From: Eubacterium sp.
GTDB taxonomy: Bacteria; Bacillota; Clostridia; Lachnospirales; Lachnospiraceae
DNA length: 64,000 nt
Direction: 5' to 3'
Assembly (NCBI GenBank): GCA_017433615.1
Contig: JAFRGW010000158.1
Span: 43,963 to 107,962, forward strand
Shown here piece by piece: positions 53,687 to 62,111 of the stretch; positions within the stretch are counted from its first letter, which is position 1; each line of letters begins with the position of its first letter. Made by a program: the position numbers and the translations under genes. The notes under the pieces are model-generated. The model saw only the letters and a program-made list of their open reading frames with translations, made no database searches and had not been told where the DNA came from.

Positions 53687-54766
53687 TCAATCACCAAAGC
53701 TGATTCCGATCCGTTTTGCCTGCTCAACTTCCTGACACTTCGGATCTACGATCTTGAGCTGGCCCGCTACATCGCCGAGCGGAACCTTCTTGCACTTGCC
53801 GTCCACGATGCCGACCATGTAGCCGAACTTCTTCTCCATGATCAGGCGTGCCGCCTCGGATCCCAGACGTGTGGTCAGAACACGGTCATACGGGCACGGG
53901 CTTCCGCCGCGCTGTGTGTGTCCCGGCACGGTTACACGCACTTCTGTGCCGATTCGCTCTGCGATATCTGCAGCAATCTTATAGGAAATTGACTGATACT
54001 TCTCGCCAATCTCTGCAAGTGCTTTCTTGCGCTCCTTCTTGCCAAGCTTCGCGATTTCCTTCGGAATAGCACCTTCCGCTGCTGCTATAATCGTGAATCC
54101 GCTGCCGCGTTTATTACGCTTTTCAATCGCGCCGACAACTTTGTCTATATCGTATGGAATCTCAGGCAACAGGATGATATCTGCGCCGCCCGCAATGCCG
54201 GAGTACAGGGTCGGCCAGCCGACCTTGTGTCCCATGATCTCCACGATAAATACACGGCGGTGTGAAGATGCCGTCGTATGGATACAGTCAATCGCATCGG
54301 TTGCAATATTTACTGCACTGTAGAAACCAAATGTCATATCTGTTCCGAAAATATCATTGTCGATGGTCTTCGGCAGATGGATAATATTGAGACCTTCTTC
54401 ACGGAGCAGATTTGCCGTCTTCTGTGTGCCGTTTCCGCCGAGGATTACGAGACAGTCCAGACGCAGCTTATAGTAATTCTGCTTCATCTCATCAACCTTG
54501 TTCACCCCGTTGACACCCGGGCTGCGCATCTCCTTAAAGGGCTCGCGGGATGTGCCGAGAATCGTTCCGCCCTGCGTCAGGATACCGGAAAAGTCCCGTG
54601 CGGTAAGCATCCGGTAGTCACCGTAAATCAGTCCCTTGTAACCATTGAAAAATCCGTATACTTCCAGTTCATCCACATTGTTGGCCAGACCTTTTACGAC
54701 GCCGCGCATAGCCGCGTTCAGGGCCTGACAGTCACCGCCGCTCGTCAAAAGTCCGATTCTAAGCAT
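53687..54766 (-). CDS. pfkA: 6-phosphofructokinase (group III type)
   Basis: 359 residues. GLLTSGGDCQALNAAMRG opens the protein; catalytic PKTIDNDIFGTD at 132-143; GGNGTQK at 110-116; MGHKVGWPTLYSGIAGGAD and PGHTQRGGSPCPYDRVLTTRLG further on. E. coli PfkA has Asp103-Gly104 here; this one has Asn112-Gly113. Gly at the second place favours ATP over pyrophosphate, while K133 is the residue usual in pyrophosphate and group III enzymes. Phosphoryl donor is therefore probably ATP but should be called open. Confidence 0.93.
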   Translation of the reverse strand: MLRIGLLTSGGDCQALNAAMRGVVKGLANNVDELEVYGFFNGYKGLIYGDYRMLTARDFSGILTQGGTILGTSREPFKEMRSPGVNGVNKVDEMKQNYYKLRLDCLVILGGNGTQKTANLLREEGLNIIHLPKTIDNDIFGTDMTFGFYSAVNIATDAIDCIHTTASSHRRVFIVEIMGHKVGWPTLYSGIAGGADIILLPEIPYDIDKVVGAIEKRNKRGSGFTIIAAAEGAIPKEIAKLGKKERKKALAEIGEKYQSISYKIAADIAERIGTEVRVTVPGHTQRGGSPCPYDRVLTTRLGSEAARLIMEKKFGYMVGIVDGKCKKVPLGDVAGQLKIVDPKCQEVEQAKRIGISFGD

Positions 54767-54857
54767 ATTTGCTGCCCTCCATTTCTGTTTACCTCAACAC
54801 CTTCTCGTTTTGCCGGCACTTTAACCCCCGCCGGCATTTTTTCTATAACCTCTTTTC

Positions 54858-54886
54858 AGTATAAACTATTTGTCAAAACAGAACAA
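54858..54886 (-). promoter_or_regulatory. pfkA promoter
   Basis: Minus strand TTGTTC (54881-54886), 17-base spacer, TATACT (54858-54863). A stem TGCCGGC/GCCGGCA lies in the leader (about 54818-54845); on the plus strand it is followed by TTTTTT. Confidence 0.55.
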
Positions 54887-54913
54887 GGAGTCGGCATCTT
54901 TTTTCTGATTTTT

Positions 54914-54950
54914 CCAAAACAGCCTGCCGGCATGCTCACCGTCAGGCTGT
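54914..54950 (-). terminator. Terminator of the GH13 gene
   Basis: ACAGCCTG/CAGGCTGT with an inner GGT/CC pairing, then TTTTGGAAAAA on the minus strand. Confidence 0.65.
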
Positions 54951-54959
54951 CAGATGGTC

Positions 54960-56309
54960 TCAAGTTTCTCTTATCCACAATTCACCGGACTGGCCGGCAA
55001 TCACACAGTGCAGCTTTCCGTTTTCAGCCGCTGCTTTCTCACCCGACAGCAGACCTTTATAGATCCCGTTCTGCGCCTGAATATACATCTCAGCTTCCTG
55101 TTCATCATTGTTTACTGCCGCGATCATTTCCTCACCTTCGTGAACACGTGCGAATGCAAACTGCCGGTTGGTCAGGACCAGCTCCCGGTATTCACCATAA
55201 CAGAGTGCCTTGCTGCTCTGCCGGATCTGTCCCAGCTTTGCGATCAGCTTCGTCAGTTCATTCTTCTCCAATGCATCTGCAAAATCTTCCAGCTGCAGAG
55301 CAGGACGCAGTGACCAGTCGGATCCGTACTCTTTCCGCCCCTCGATTCCGAACTCTGATCCGTAATAGAGAGAAGGGATTCCCGGCAGTGTATAGAGAAG
55401 TGTATACACCGGCACAAGCTGACGCCGGTCATTCAGCTTGTTGACGATCCGCTCTACATCATGATTGTCCACAAAGTCATACAGCTTGGGACGACCCGGC
55501 CGGTTCAGGCCCATGTCGTTATAGATCCTTTTTACTGTATGGGCGATCTCGAAGTAGTTGTGATCATTATGGCCGGAATAAAGTGCTTTATGCAGAGAAT
55601 AATCCGTGACAGAATGCAGCATGCCGTCATTGACCCAGCGGATATACTCTCCGTGAATGACCTCGCCCATCAGCCAGAACTCCGGCTTGATCTCATTTGC
55701 CAGTCCGCGGAGATTTCCCATAAATCCGAAATCCAGCACGTCGGCTGCATCCAGCCGCAGTCCGTCGATATCAAATTCAGATACCCAGAAGCGGATGACA
55801 TCACACAGATAACCGCAGACCTCCGGATTTTGCTGGTTAAGCTTCACAAGCTGGTTGTGCCCGCCCCAGTTGTCATAGGAAAATCCATCGTTATATTCAT
55901 TGTTGTTCCAGAAATTCAGATTGCAGAACCATCCTGTATATCTGGAATTCTCACGGTTCTGTTTCACATCCTGAAACGCAAAGAAATCGCGCCCGACATG
56001 ATTAAATACGCCGTCAAAAATCACCCGGATCTCCTTTTCATGACAGGTCTGCACAAACAGTTTCAGATCCTCGTTCGTCCCAAGCCGGCTGTCCAGCTTA
56101 TAGTAATCCGTCGTGTCGTAGCCGTGGCTGACGGATTCAAACAGCGGGCCGATGTAGATTGCGTTGCAGCCAATTTCTTTCACATGGTCAATCCACGGCA
56201 TCATCTCACAAAGTCTGTGAACCGGCTCCTCATACGCGTTTTCATGCGGTGCACCAGCAAGCCCCAGCGGATAAATATGATAAAAAACTGCCTCGTCATA
56301 CCATGCCAT
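54960..56309 (-). CDS. GH13 alpha-amylase family enzyme
   Basis: 449 residues from MAWYDEAVFYHIYPLGL at 56309 (AAGGAGG upstream). Catalytic set: nucleophile D187 in GLRLDAAD, acid E216 in LMGEVIHG, D284 in FVDNHD; IFDGVFNHVG is the first conserved region. No signal peptide, so cytosolic; acts on maltodextrins or related oligosaccharides, like neopullulanase/cyclomaltodextrinase, but lacks their N-terminal domain. The MsmX-type ATPase gene lies 2.5 kb away. Confidence 0.92.
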   Translation of the reverse strand: MAWYDEAVFYHIYPLGLAGAPHENAYEEPVHRLCEMMPWIDHVKEIGCNAIYIGPLFESVSHGYDTTDYYKLDSRLGTNEDLKLFVQTCHEKEIRVIFDGVFNHVGRDFFAFQDVKQNRENSRYTGWFCNLNFWNNNEYNDGFSYDNWGGHNQLVKLNQQNPEVCGYLCDVIRFWVSEFDIDGLRLDAADVLDFGFMGNLRGLANEIKPEFWLMGEVIHGEYIRWVNDGMLHSVTDYSLHKALYSGHNDHNYFEIAHTVKRIYNDMGLNRPGRPKLYDFVDNHDVERIVNKLNDRRQLVPVYTLLYTLPGIPSLYYGSEFGIEGRKEYGSDWSLRPALQLEDFADALEKNELTKLIAKLGQIRQSSKALCYGEYRELVLTNRQFAFARVHEGEEMIAAVNNDEQEAEMYIQAQNGIYKGLLSGEKAAAENGKLHCVIAGQSGELWIRET

Positions 56310-56407
56310 AATGTTTTCCTCCTTGTTTCCGGGTCCGGACACCCGTTTTTCTTTTCTCTGAATCGTTTTCATTCGCCCGGTCTTTCCGCCGGATCAAATG
56401 GAATCTT

Positions 56408-57220
56408 CTATTTTTCTGCAAATGATGTAATCTCGCTGCGCCAAAATAAACGGTTTCTTACATCTGCCTTCACCGGCTTCAGTTTCTTCTTCCGTACCAG
56501 TTCATCCAGATACTGTCTTGAACACCCAAGCAGTTTGCACGCCTCAGTCGTTGTGATTATTTCACGCATAACAATTTTCTGAAGATCATCATGTTTCAGA
56601 TCCAGCTGCATCTCAGGATGATACAAAACTTCTGCGGAAAGTGTCAGGCCTTCTCCCCACGTTATTCCGGCTCCGCCCGTTTCAACTGTGACCTCGGGAA
56701 AGGAGGCGAATGCCTGAAAATATGCCTGCAGACGACGATGTGTTCTGGTACAGAAATCCTTCTCCACAATCTGCAGAGAACCATCACGAAATCCAATCAA
56801 TAGTTTTTCACCAGACAGCGGCACAACACTGTCCACTTTACGTATCTGCCGCATTTTGATCTCTTCCGGCAGGTCCTTTTCTTTTATGGGTTTCACATAA
56901 CAGCTGTCCTGCGCACATCTTCCATGCCCAAGCATCAGCAATTTATATGGATTATAATCCTGCAGTCCGTTATCACGCAAAATCTGTCCCAGATTCTGCC
57001 GGTCCACAGGAACAATCCTCTGCTGCACCCAGATCCCGCTCCAGTACGCATCAACAGACCGAATCCCTCTGCGCACCAGAGACGATAGTATCAGGGGCGA
57101 TTCCCACTCGTCCACATGACCGGGGATTTCAATAAAAAACTTCTCCGGATGTTCATAGTAGAAAAGATATCCCAGATCCTTCCCTGCTATTTTATCATCT
57201 CTTATCACAGAAATCTTCAT
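56408..57220 (-). CDS. DUF2442-like / excisionase-HTH partner of a HipA-like kinase
   Basis: 270 residues from the ATG at 57220 (AAGGTGG upstream). Three parts: residues 1-115, a domain I do not recognise, with DEWESPLILSSLVRRG and WVQQRIVPVDRQNLGQIL, possibly equivalent to the HipA N-terminal subdomain; residues 125-205, a DUF2442-like strand pattern (VVPLSGEKLLIGFRDGSLQI); residues 221-268, a helix-turn-helix of excisionase/MerR type (TTTEACKLLGCSRQYLDEL and RLFWRSEI). Overlaps the kinase gene by 26 bases in another frame, so the two are translated together. It is the likely antitoxin or regulator. Confidence 0.75.
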   Translation of the reverse strand: MKISVIRDDKIAGKDLGYLFYYEHPEKFFIEIPGHVDEWESPLILSSLVRRGIRSVDAYWSGIWVQQRIVPVDRQNLGQILRDNGLQDYNPYKLLMLGHGRCAQDSCYVKPIKEKDLPEEIKMRQIRKVDSVVPLSGEKLLIGFRDGSLQIVEKDFCTRTHRRLQAYFQAFASFPEVTVETGGAGITWGEGLTLSAEVLYHPEMQLDLKHDDLQKIVMREIITTTEACKLLGCSRQYLDELVRKKKLKPVKADVRNRLFWRSEITSFAEK

Positions 57221-58019
57221 AATAAGACCACCTTTTCCAAAGCAGTTCCCACAGTTTATCCAGATGTTTTTGCGACAGAATCTGTTCCAGCCCTGCAAAC
57301 AGGATCTGCCGGTCTGCCTGCTGAAGCGGTCGTACTTCGGGCATTTTCTCCTTCGGGATCAGTTTCAGATTCTCATAAGCAGAATCTGTTCCCACAAAAC
57401 TCTGAATCCGCTTATCTTCCATCACATCTTCCCGATCCAGTGCCGCGTCATTTTTACACTGAAAGAACATGGAAATCCCATGGTCAAACAGCGGTGCCAG
57501 CCGGATCGAACGGGCACTGCGGTCACGAAGGATCTCAATATTTGCCCCGTGCCGGTCTCTGTTCAGAATCAGAAAATCCACCAACAGCATTTCATAGATA
57601 TAAGATTCCCATCCCATTCTGATGCAAAATTCCAGCGGTATTTCATCTTCTTCCTTCTCCAACTGGAAAAATACATCCAGTGCTGTTTTACTTTCATTGC
57701 TGTTTTTAAAGTCATCTGAGGCACATAGCCAGGTTTCCTGCTCTTTCCCATTGACCAGAATCAATGCATGGATTAACTGATAATGAAGGTGTTTGATGCC
57801 CAAAATTGTAAGCAGCCTGTCTGCGATCAGTTCATTCACACACTCATGTCCGGTAACCCCGCGTACTGTATCGTAATTGGACAATTTAAAATACTGCTTT
57901 TTCCCTTTTTCCGTACGAAATGATTTCAGGAAGGAACCGGCGGTACCTGATGACCGGCGGATCCGGGACCACTCAAGATATCGTAAATCCTGTCGATCAA
58001 GAATCAAATCTTTTTTCAT
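57195..58019 (-). CDS. HipA-like / CtkA-family serine/threonine kinase
   Basis: 274 residues, much shorter than HipA (about 440), as in HipT or CtkA. Ser-rich nucleotide loop RRSSGTAGSF at 21-30, lysine K45 in YFKL, catalytic loop NRDRHGAN at 153-160 with D155 and N160, and metal-binding D179 in LFDHG. HipA kinases phosphorylate proteins such as glutamyl-tRNA synthetase and cause growth arrest; this target is unknown. First gene of a two-gene operon with its own promoter. Confidence 0.85.
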   Translation of the reverse strand: MKKDLILDRQDLRYLEWSRIRRSSGTAGSFLKSFRTEKGKKQYFKLSNYDTVRGVTGHECVNELIADRLLTILGIKHLHYQLIHALILVNGKEQETWLCASDDFKNSNESKTALDVFFQLEKEEDEIPLEFCIRMGWESYIYEMLLVDFLILNRDRHGANIEILRDRSARSIRLAPLFDHGISMFFQCKNDAALDREDVMEDKRIQSFVGTDSAYENLKLIPKEKMPEVRPLQQADRQILFAGLEQILSQKHLDKLWELLWKRWSYYEDFCDKR

Positions 58020-58051
58020 CTTCCTGTACCATCCTGCTCTTAGTACAATTC

Positions 58052-58081
58052 ATTATATTTAATCTACTTGTCTTTCGTCAA
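58052..58081 (-). promoter_or_regulatory. Promoter of the HipA-like operon
   Basis: Minus strand TTGACG (58076-58081), 18-base spacer, TATAAT (58052-58057). Confidence 0.7.
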
Positions 58082-58131
58082 GTTATTTCGTGTTTCGTTC
58101 TTATTTCTGTTGCCAGCTTTCTCCTCACTTG

Positions 58132-58300
58132 TGCATAAGCTGCGCTTCGCTTCGCTGCTTCGCAGCTCTCGCGACGCTCAACAGAAATGCGCACTTTCGC
58201 ACTGCGTGCTGCGTGCTTATTTCTGTTGCAACATCTAAAGGACGGACGACAGATCACGCAAGCGTGATCGTCGCCCGTCCTTTGATGTTAGCTTATGCAC
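58132..58300. repeat. Nested palindromic element downstream of SRP RNA
   Basis: Outer arms GTGCATAAGC (58132-58141) and GCTTATGCAC (58291-58300) are perfect inverted repeats. Inside lie CAACAGAAAT/ATTTCTGTTG (58179-58188 with 58219-58228) and the long hairpin at 58237-58283. CTTATTTCTGTTGC also occurs twice, at 58100 and 58216. No ORF; MITE-like form. Confidence 0.55.
58237..58283. terminator. Strong hairpin terminator candidate after SRP RNA
   Basis: AAAGGACGG...CCGTCCTTT with an inner GATCACGC/GCGTGATC stem. On the minus strand it follows the SRP RNA 3' end. Confidence 0.65.
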
Positions 58301-58307
58301 TAAAAAT

Positions 58308-58571
58308 GTCGCGCGCCTCACCTCGAACCTCCGACCAGGACGTTACTCCTGCAGTTAACTCAGCCCAGGCACCCTCACGGCACACGAAAGGTTCCACTTA
58401 GTGCTGCTGCATTCCTGCCCTGACACGGTTCATGGAGTTCCGTTGCGCGAGACCCAGACGTCAACGCCACTTACAGAAGGCAGCTCCCATTCGAAAGGCC
58501 CTCAGATCGGCATCACCCCTGCTGTAGCGGATTGCAGGTACAGGGCACCGCTATCTCCCCGGCTGCGCGAC
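58308..58571 (-). ncRNA. ffs: Signal recognition particle RNA (large, Gram-positive type)
   Basis: About 264 nt. Terminal stem GTCGCGCAGCC / GGCGCGCGAC closes the RNA. The 5' part carries the Alu-domain motif GGGGAGATAGCGGTGCCCTGTA, and the 3' part GGGTGCCTGGGCTGAG as in Bacillus scRNA. Domain IV (58403-58424) reads GTCAGG-GCA-GGAA-TGC-AGCAGC: GGAA loop and the Ffh-binding asymmetric loop are kept while the loop-closing pairs differ from E. coli in a complementary way. Not next to dnaX, where Firmicutes often have it. Confidence 0.93.
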
Positions 58572-58577
58572 TTCATG

Positions 58578-58606
58578 AGTATACCTGTTTTAGGGCTAAA
58601 AGTCAA
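58578..58606 (-). promoter_or_regulatory. SRP RNA promoter
   Basis: Minus strand TTGACT (58601-58606), 17-base spacer, TATACT (58578-58583). The predicted start, seven bases further, coincides with the first base of the terminal stem at 58571. Confidence 0.85.
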
Positions 58607-58782
58607 CCAAACAGAAGCATACCCGCCGCACATCACGCCCCGATTCATAAAGCAGAAAACATCTGCCGGAGTTGTAGGATTACCCAAAACCAGCCCGCCA
58701 TTTTGTAGATCCGTCCATAGCCGCCGGAAAAAGAAAGTACTATGATGAAGCCCAACAAAACAACAGCAGGAGGAACGAATAT

Positions 58783-59895
58783 ATGTCCAGCTTATCACTT
58801 GAGCACATTTACAAAACCTATCCGAACGGTTTTGAGGCCGTTAAGGATTTCAATCTTGAAATTGAAGACAAGGAATTCATTATTTTCGTAGGTCCGTCCG
58901 GATGCGGCAAATCCACCACGCTCCGCATGATCGCCGGTCTGGAGGATATCTCAACAGGTACCCTGAAAATCGATGACAAGGTCATGAACGATGTCGAGCC
59001 AAAGGACCGCGACATTGCAATGGTCTTCCAGAACTATGCACTGTATCCGCATATGACCGTTTATGACAACATGGCATTCGGCCTGAAGCTCCGCAAGGTT
59101 CCGAAGAGCGAAATCGACAAGGCAGTCCGCAGCGCTGCGAAAATCCTTGATCTGGAGCATCTCCTCGACAGAAAGCCGAAAGCACTGTCAGGCGGACAGC
59201 GCCAGCGTGTGGCAATGGGCCGTGCAATCGTCAGAAATCCGCGCGTTTTCCTGATGGACGAGCCGCTCTCCAACCTGGATGCAAAGCTCCGTGTACAGAT
59301 GCGTACAGAGATCGCAAAACTGCATGAGCGTCTGGGTGCAACCATCATCTACGTCACCCATGACCAGACCGAAGCCATGACACTGGGAACCCGTATCGTC
59401 GTTATGAAAGCCGGTATTGTCCAGCAGGTCGACACCCCGATCAACCTCTACAACGAGCCGTGCAACCTCTTCGTCGCCGGCTTCATCGGCTCTCCGCAGA
59501 TGAACTTCATGGATGCAGAAGTTGCAAAAGAAAACGGCGCTGTTGTCCTGAAAGTCTCCGGAAAGACCTTCCCGCTTCCGGAAGCAAAAGGAAAAGTACT
59601 TGAGGAAAAGGGCTACATCGGCAAGACCGTGACCGCCGGCATCCGCCCGGAACATATCGATGACATTGCCTACACAGATCTGAAAGATCAGCGCGCAGCT
59701 TTTGAAGCTCCGATTAATGTCTACGAACTGATGGGCGCAGAAGTATATCTGTACTTTGACTTTGCAGGCACACAGATGACCGCACGCGTAGACCCGCGTA
59801 CAGCCGCAAAGACCGGTTCTGTCGGAAAATTCATCCTCGATCCGGAAAAGATCCACGTATTTGATAAAGATACAGAACTCGCAATCGTACACTGA
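58783..59895 (+). CDS. Sugar ABC transporter ATP-binding protein (MsmX/UgpC type)
   Basis: 370 residues. Walker A GPSGCGKST, Q-loop FQNYALYPHM, signature LSGGQRQR, Walker B VFLMDEPL, H-loop YVTHDQ, then a C-terminal regulatory TOBE/OB domain (240-370). CUT1-family ATPases of this kind energise several oligosaccharide permeases from one orphan gene, as MsmX does; no permease lies here, which supports a shared role. AGGAGG precedes the ATG. Confidence 0.95.
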   Translation: MSSLSLEHIYKTYPNGFEAVKDFNLEIEDKEFIIFVGPSGCGKSTTLRMIAGLEDISTGTLKIDDKVMNDVEPKDRDIAMVFQNYALYPHMTVYDNMAFGLKLRKVPKSEIDKAVRSAAKILDLEHLLDRKPKALSGGQRQRVAMGRAIVRNPRVFLMDEPLSNLDAKLRVQMRTEIAKLHERLGATIIYVTHDQTEAMTLGTRIVVMKAGIVQQVDTPINLYNEPCNLFVAGFIGSPQMNFMDAEVAKENGAVVLKVSGKTFPLPEAKGKVLEEKGYIGKTVTAGIRPEHIDDIAYTDLKDQRAAFEAPINVYELMGAEVYLYFDFAGTQMTARVDPRTAAKTGSVGKFILDPEKIHVFDKDTELAIVH

Positions 59896-59961
59896 CGATA
59901 AGGAACTGCCGCATCAAGCTTCGACAGCCGGACGCTCCGTTTCCTTTACCTGACAAAACAA

Positions 59962-60009
59962 ACCGGATTTCTGCGGACAGACCTGCAGAAATCCGGTACT
60001 GTTATTTTT
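59962..60009 (+). terminator. Terminator of the ATPase gene
   Basis: 13-bp perfect stem ACCGGATTTCTGC / GCAGAAATCCGGT, then ACTGTTATTTTT. Confidence 0.85.
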
Positions 60010-60152
60010 CATGAAATCAGTATATGATTAGTTGAGCAGCACCAAAATCCAGAGCCCGCGGAAGCTGCATACGGGTAAATGGATCTTCGATCCTGCAGCA
60101 GTCGTACTGCCGGATCATCAGGATGGCCCAAGTCATTCAGGAGGAGAAAAAC

Positions 60153-61127
60153 ATGATCCCGAGAAGCATAATGAATCAGATGCTCAAAGATATCCAGCGC
60201 ATTACCGGCGCATCCATGCGCCTGTGCACACAGGACGAACTCCTTCCCGGTGACTGCATCCACTATGACCAGCTGCCGGATGGAAATCTTCTTCTCGAAA
60301 CCTCCGGTGACAATTCTGTAATTGCCGCGCAGCTCTTCCTGTGCGAGCTTTCCCATATCGAACAGATCACAAAGGAAAAGAAGTCCAAAGCTACATTTCT
60401 GAAGGATGTGATCCTTGGAAAAATCCAGCCGGACATGACTGCATCTTCTGCAAGAAAAATGCACGTGACGTTCCACACGCCGCGCGCAGTCTTTCTTGTA
60501 CAGGTTCCCCCGGAAGACCTGGATCTCGGGCTGAAGTTCGCATCGGCCATTTTCTCCCCGTCATCCGGCAGCCAGTGTTTTGCTGTCTCCGACAGCCGCT
60601 TTGTGATTGTCCGCGAGCTTGCCGGAACAGATTCCGTCAGTGAGCTGGCCCATCAGCTTGCAGATACGCTGCGCGCGGAAATCATGACCCCGGTCTGCGT
60701 CTCCACGAGTTCTCCCGCTGATCACCTGGGCGAGCTGACACAGCGCTTTCAGGAAGCGGTTACTGCACTGACGATCTCCTCCGTTTTTACCCCGGACACC
60801 TATGTATCTTCCTACGACAGGCTCGGCCTCGGCCGCCTGATCTACACACTGGAGCCGGAAGTGTGCCGCACATTTCTGCAGGAAACATTCGGCGCGGAAA
60901 ACCCGCTGAATGACCTCGAGCCTGATACGTATGAACTGATTAATCAGTTTTTCAACCACAATCTGAATATCACGGATACATCGAAATCTCTGTATCTGCA
61001 CAGAAATACACTGATCTACCGCCTGGAAAAAATCAGAGAGCAGACAGGCTTCGACATCCGCCGCTTTGACGACGCCATGACCTTCCGGATTGCGATGCTG
61101 GTGAATATGCGGCTGGCGCGGCAGTAA
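60153..61127 (+). CDS. PucR/CdaR-like transcriptional regulator
   Basis: 324 residues from MIPRSIMNQ at 60153, selected since AGGAGGAG precedes it; the frame reaches 60123. N-terminal 130 residues resemble the sugar-diacid binding region, followed by a GGDEF-like middle part (about 130-240) without active residues, and a C-terminal PucR helix-turn-helix (about 260-320: NLNITDTSKSLYLHRNTLIYRLEKI). Cytosolic activator. Its position after the sugar ATPase suggests carbohydrate control; inducer unknown. Confidence 0.85.
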   Translation: MIPRSIMNQMLKDIQRITGASMRLCTQDELLPGDCIHYDQLPDGNLLLETSGDNSVIAAQLFLCELSHIEQITKEKKSKATFLKDVILGKIQPDMTASSARKMHVTFHTPRAVFLVQVPPEDLDLGLKFASAIFSPSSGSQCFAVSDSRFVIVRELAGTDSVSELAHQLADTLRAEIMTPVCVSTSSPADHLGELTQRFQEAVTALTISSVFTPDTYVSSYDRLGLGRLIYTLEPEVCRTFLQETFGAENPLNDLEPDTYELINQFFNHNLNITDTSKSLYLHRNTLIYRLEKIREQTGFDIRRFDDAMTFRIAMLVNMRLARQ

Positions 61128-61129
61128 CA

Positions 61130-62086
61130 TCACGGATCCTTCCCCGGTTCCGGAACATGTACGCCATAATGACTGCTTCTGCCCTTGTGGCGGGCACGAT
61201 ACTCTGCAGCCGTCATCTGTTCCATTTCCCTGAACAGCTGATGAAATTTCCTGGTAGATGATATTCCTACCAGATCAGCTATTTTTTCGATCGAGTAATC
61301 CGTATCAAGCAGGTAATTCTTAGCATAATTAATTCTGTATATATTCAGTGTATTCTTAAAGGACTTCCCGAAATATTTATCAAAGATTCTTCCCACATGC
61401 CGCTCTGAGATGTGAAATGCTTCAGCGGCATCCCGCACGCTGATATTCCGGCTGTAATTATCGTGCATAAACTGTGTGAGTTCCAGTGCCAGATTCACAT
61501 TTCCCTGATCTGTCAAATCCTTTGACGAGCAAATTTCATGCGAAACATCAAGATTGCGAAAAACATGCGTCAGATACTGTGTGTAAAAAGCCCGGATCAT
61601 CTCCTCCCTGCCCGGCAGATCCTGATCCATTTCCCGTTCCAGTTCATCAATAATCTGACGACATCCATATCTGTCCGGCATCGTGACTGCCTGTTCATCA
61701 TTCAGATACTGAATAACTGTTTCCAGATACAGATCCATTTTTTCAGAACCATCACCTTTTGTTTTCAGCGCACTTTTTACAGGCATCTCAAACACAAAAA
61801 TAAAATAACGCTTCAGGTTTTTCGGCTCATATAATGTGTGATGGTAGACCCCCGGTTTTAAAACTGTCAGTGTGTTTTCTTTCATCTCCACGCACGTGTC
61901 ACCGGCCATAAGGTGCATTGTACCTTCCAGACAGTAGTAGATTTCAAAATCCGTATGTACATGCGAAAATTCCAGACAGCTCTCATCAGTAATTTCTGAA
62001 TAATTAACGGCAACTGTATAGTTTCCAAGCGAAAGCTGCACAATCCGCGGATTATAGGAGATACTTTCACGTTTTTTATATTCCAT
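61130..62086 (-). CDS. AraC-family regulator with cupin sensor domain
   Basis: 318 residues. Cupin-type sensor (about 25-110: SHVHTDFEIYYCLEGTMHLMAGD) followed by a helical linker and a C-terminal double HTH (about 205-300: NISVRDAAEAFHISERHVGRIFDKYFGKSFKNTLN and IEKIADLVGISSTRKFHQLF). Ends two bases from the CdaR-like gene, convergent. Probably controls sugar use; the zinc dehydrogenase upstream could be a target. Confidence 0.92.
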   Translation of the reverse strand: MEYKKRESISYNPRIVQLSLGNYTVAVNYSEITDESCLEFSHVHTDFEIYYCLEGTMHLMAGDTCVEMKENTLTVLKPGVYHHTLYEPKNLKRYFIFVFEMPVKSALKTKGDGSEKMDLYLETVIQYLNDEQAVTMPDRYGCRQIIDELEREMDQDLPGREEMIRAFYTQYLTHVFRNLDVSHEICSSKDLTDQGNVNLALELTQFMHDNYSRNISVRDAAEAFHISERHVGRIFDKYFGKSFKNTLNIYRINYAKNYLLDTDYSIEKIADLVGISSTRKFHQLFREMEQMTAAEYRARHKGRSSHYGVHVPEPGKDP

Positions 62087-62111
62087 CTGATGCCCCCTGT
62101 TCTAAACCCGT

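Noticed and set aside
54815-54850. Plus-strand terminator with six Ts near 54840
   Set aside because: No plus-strand gene ends there; treated as a hairpin in the pfkA leader.
58401-58798. Short ORFs on both strands across 58401-58798
   Set aside because: They lie in the SRP RNA gene and its promoter.
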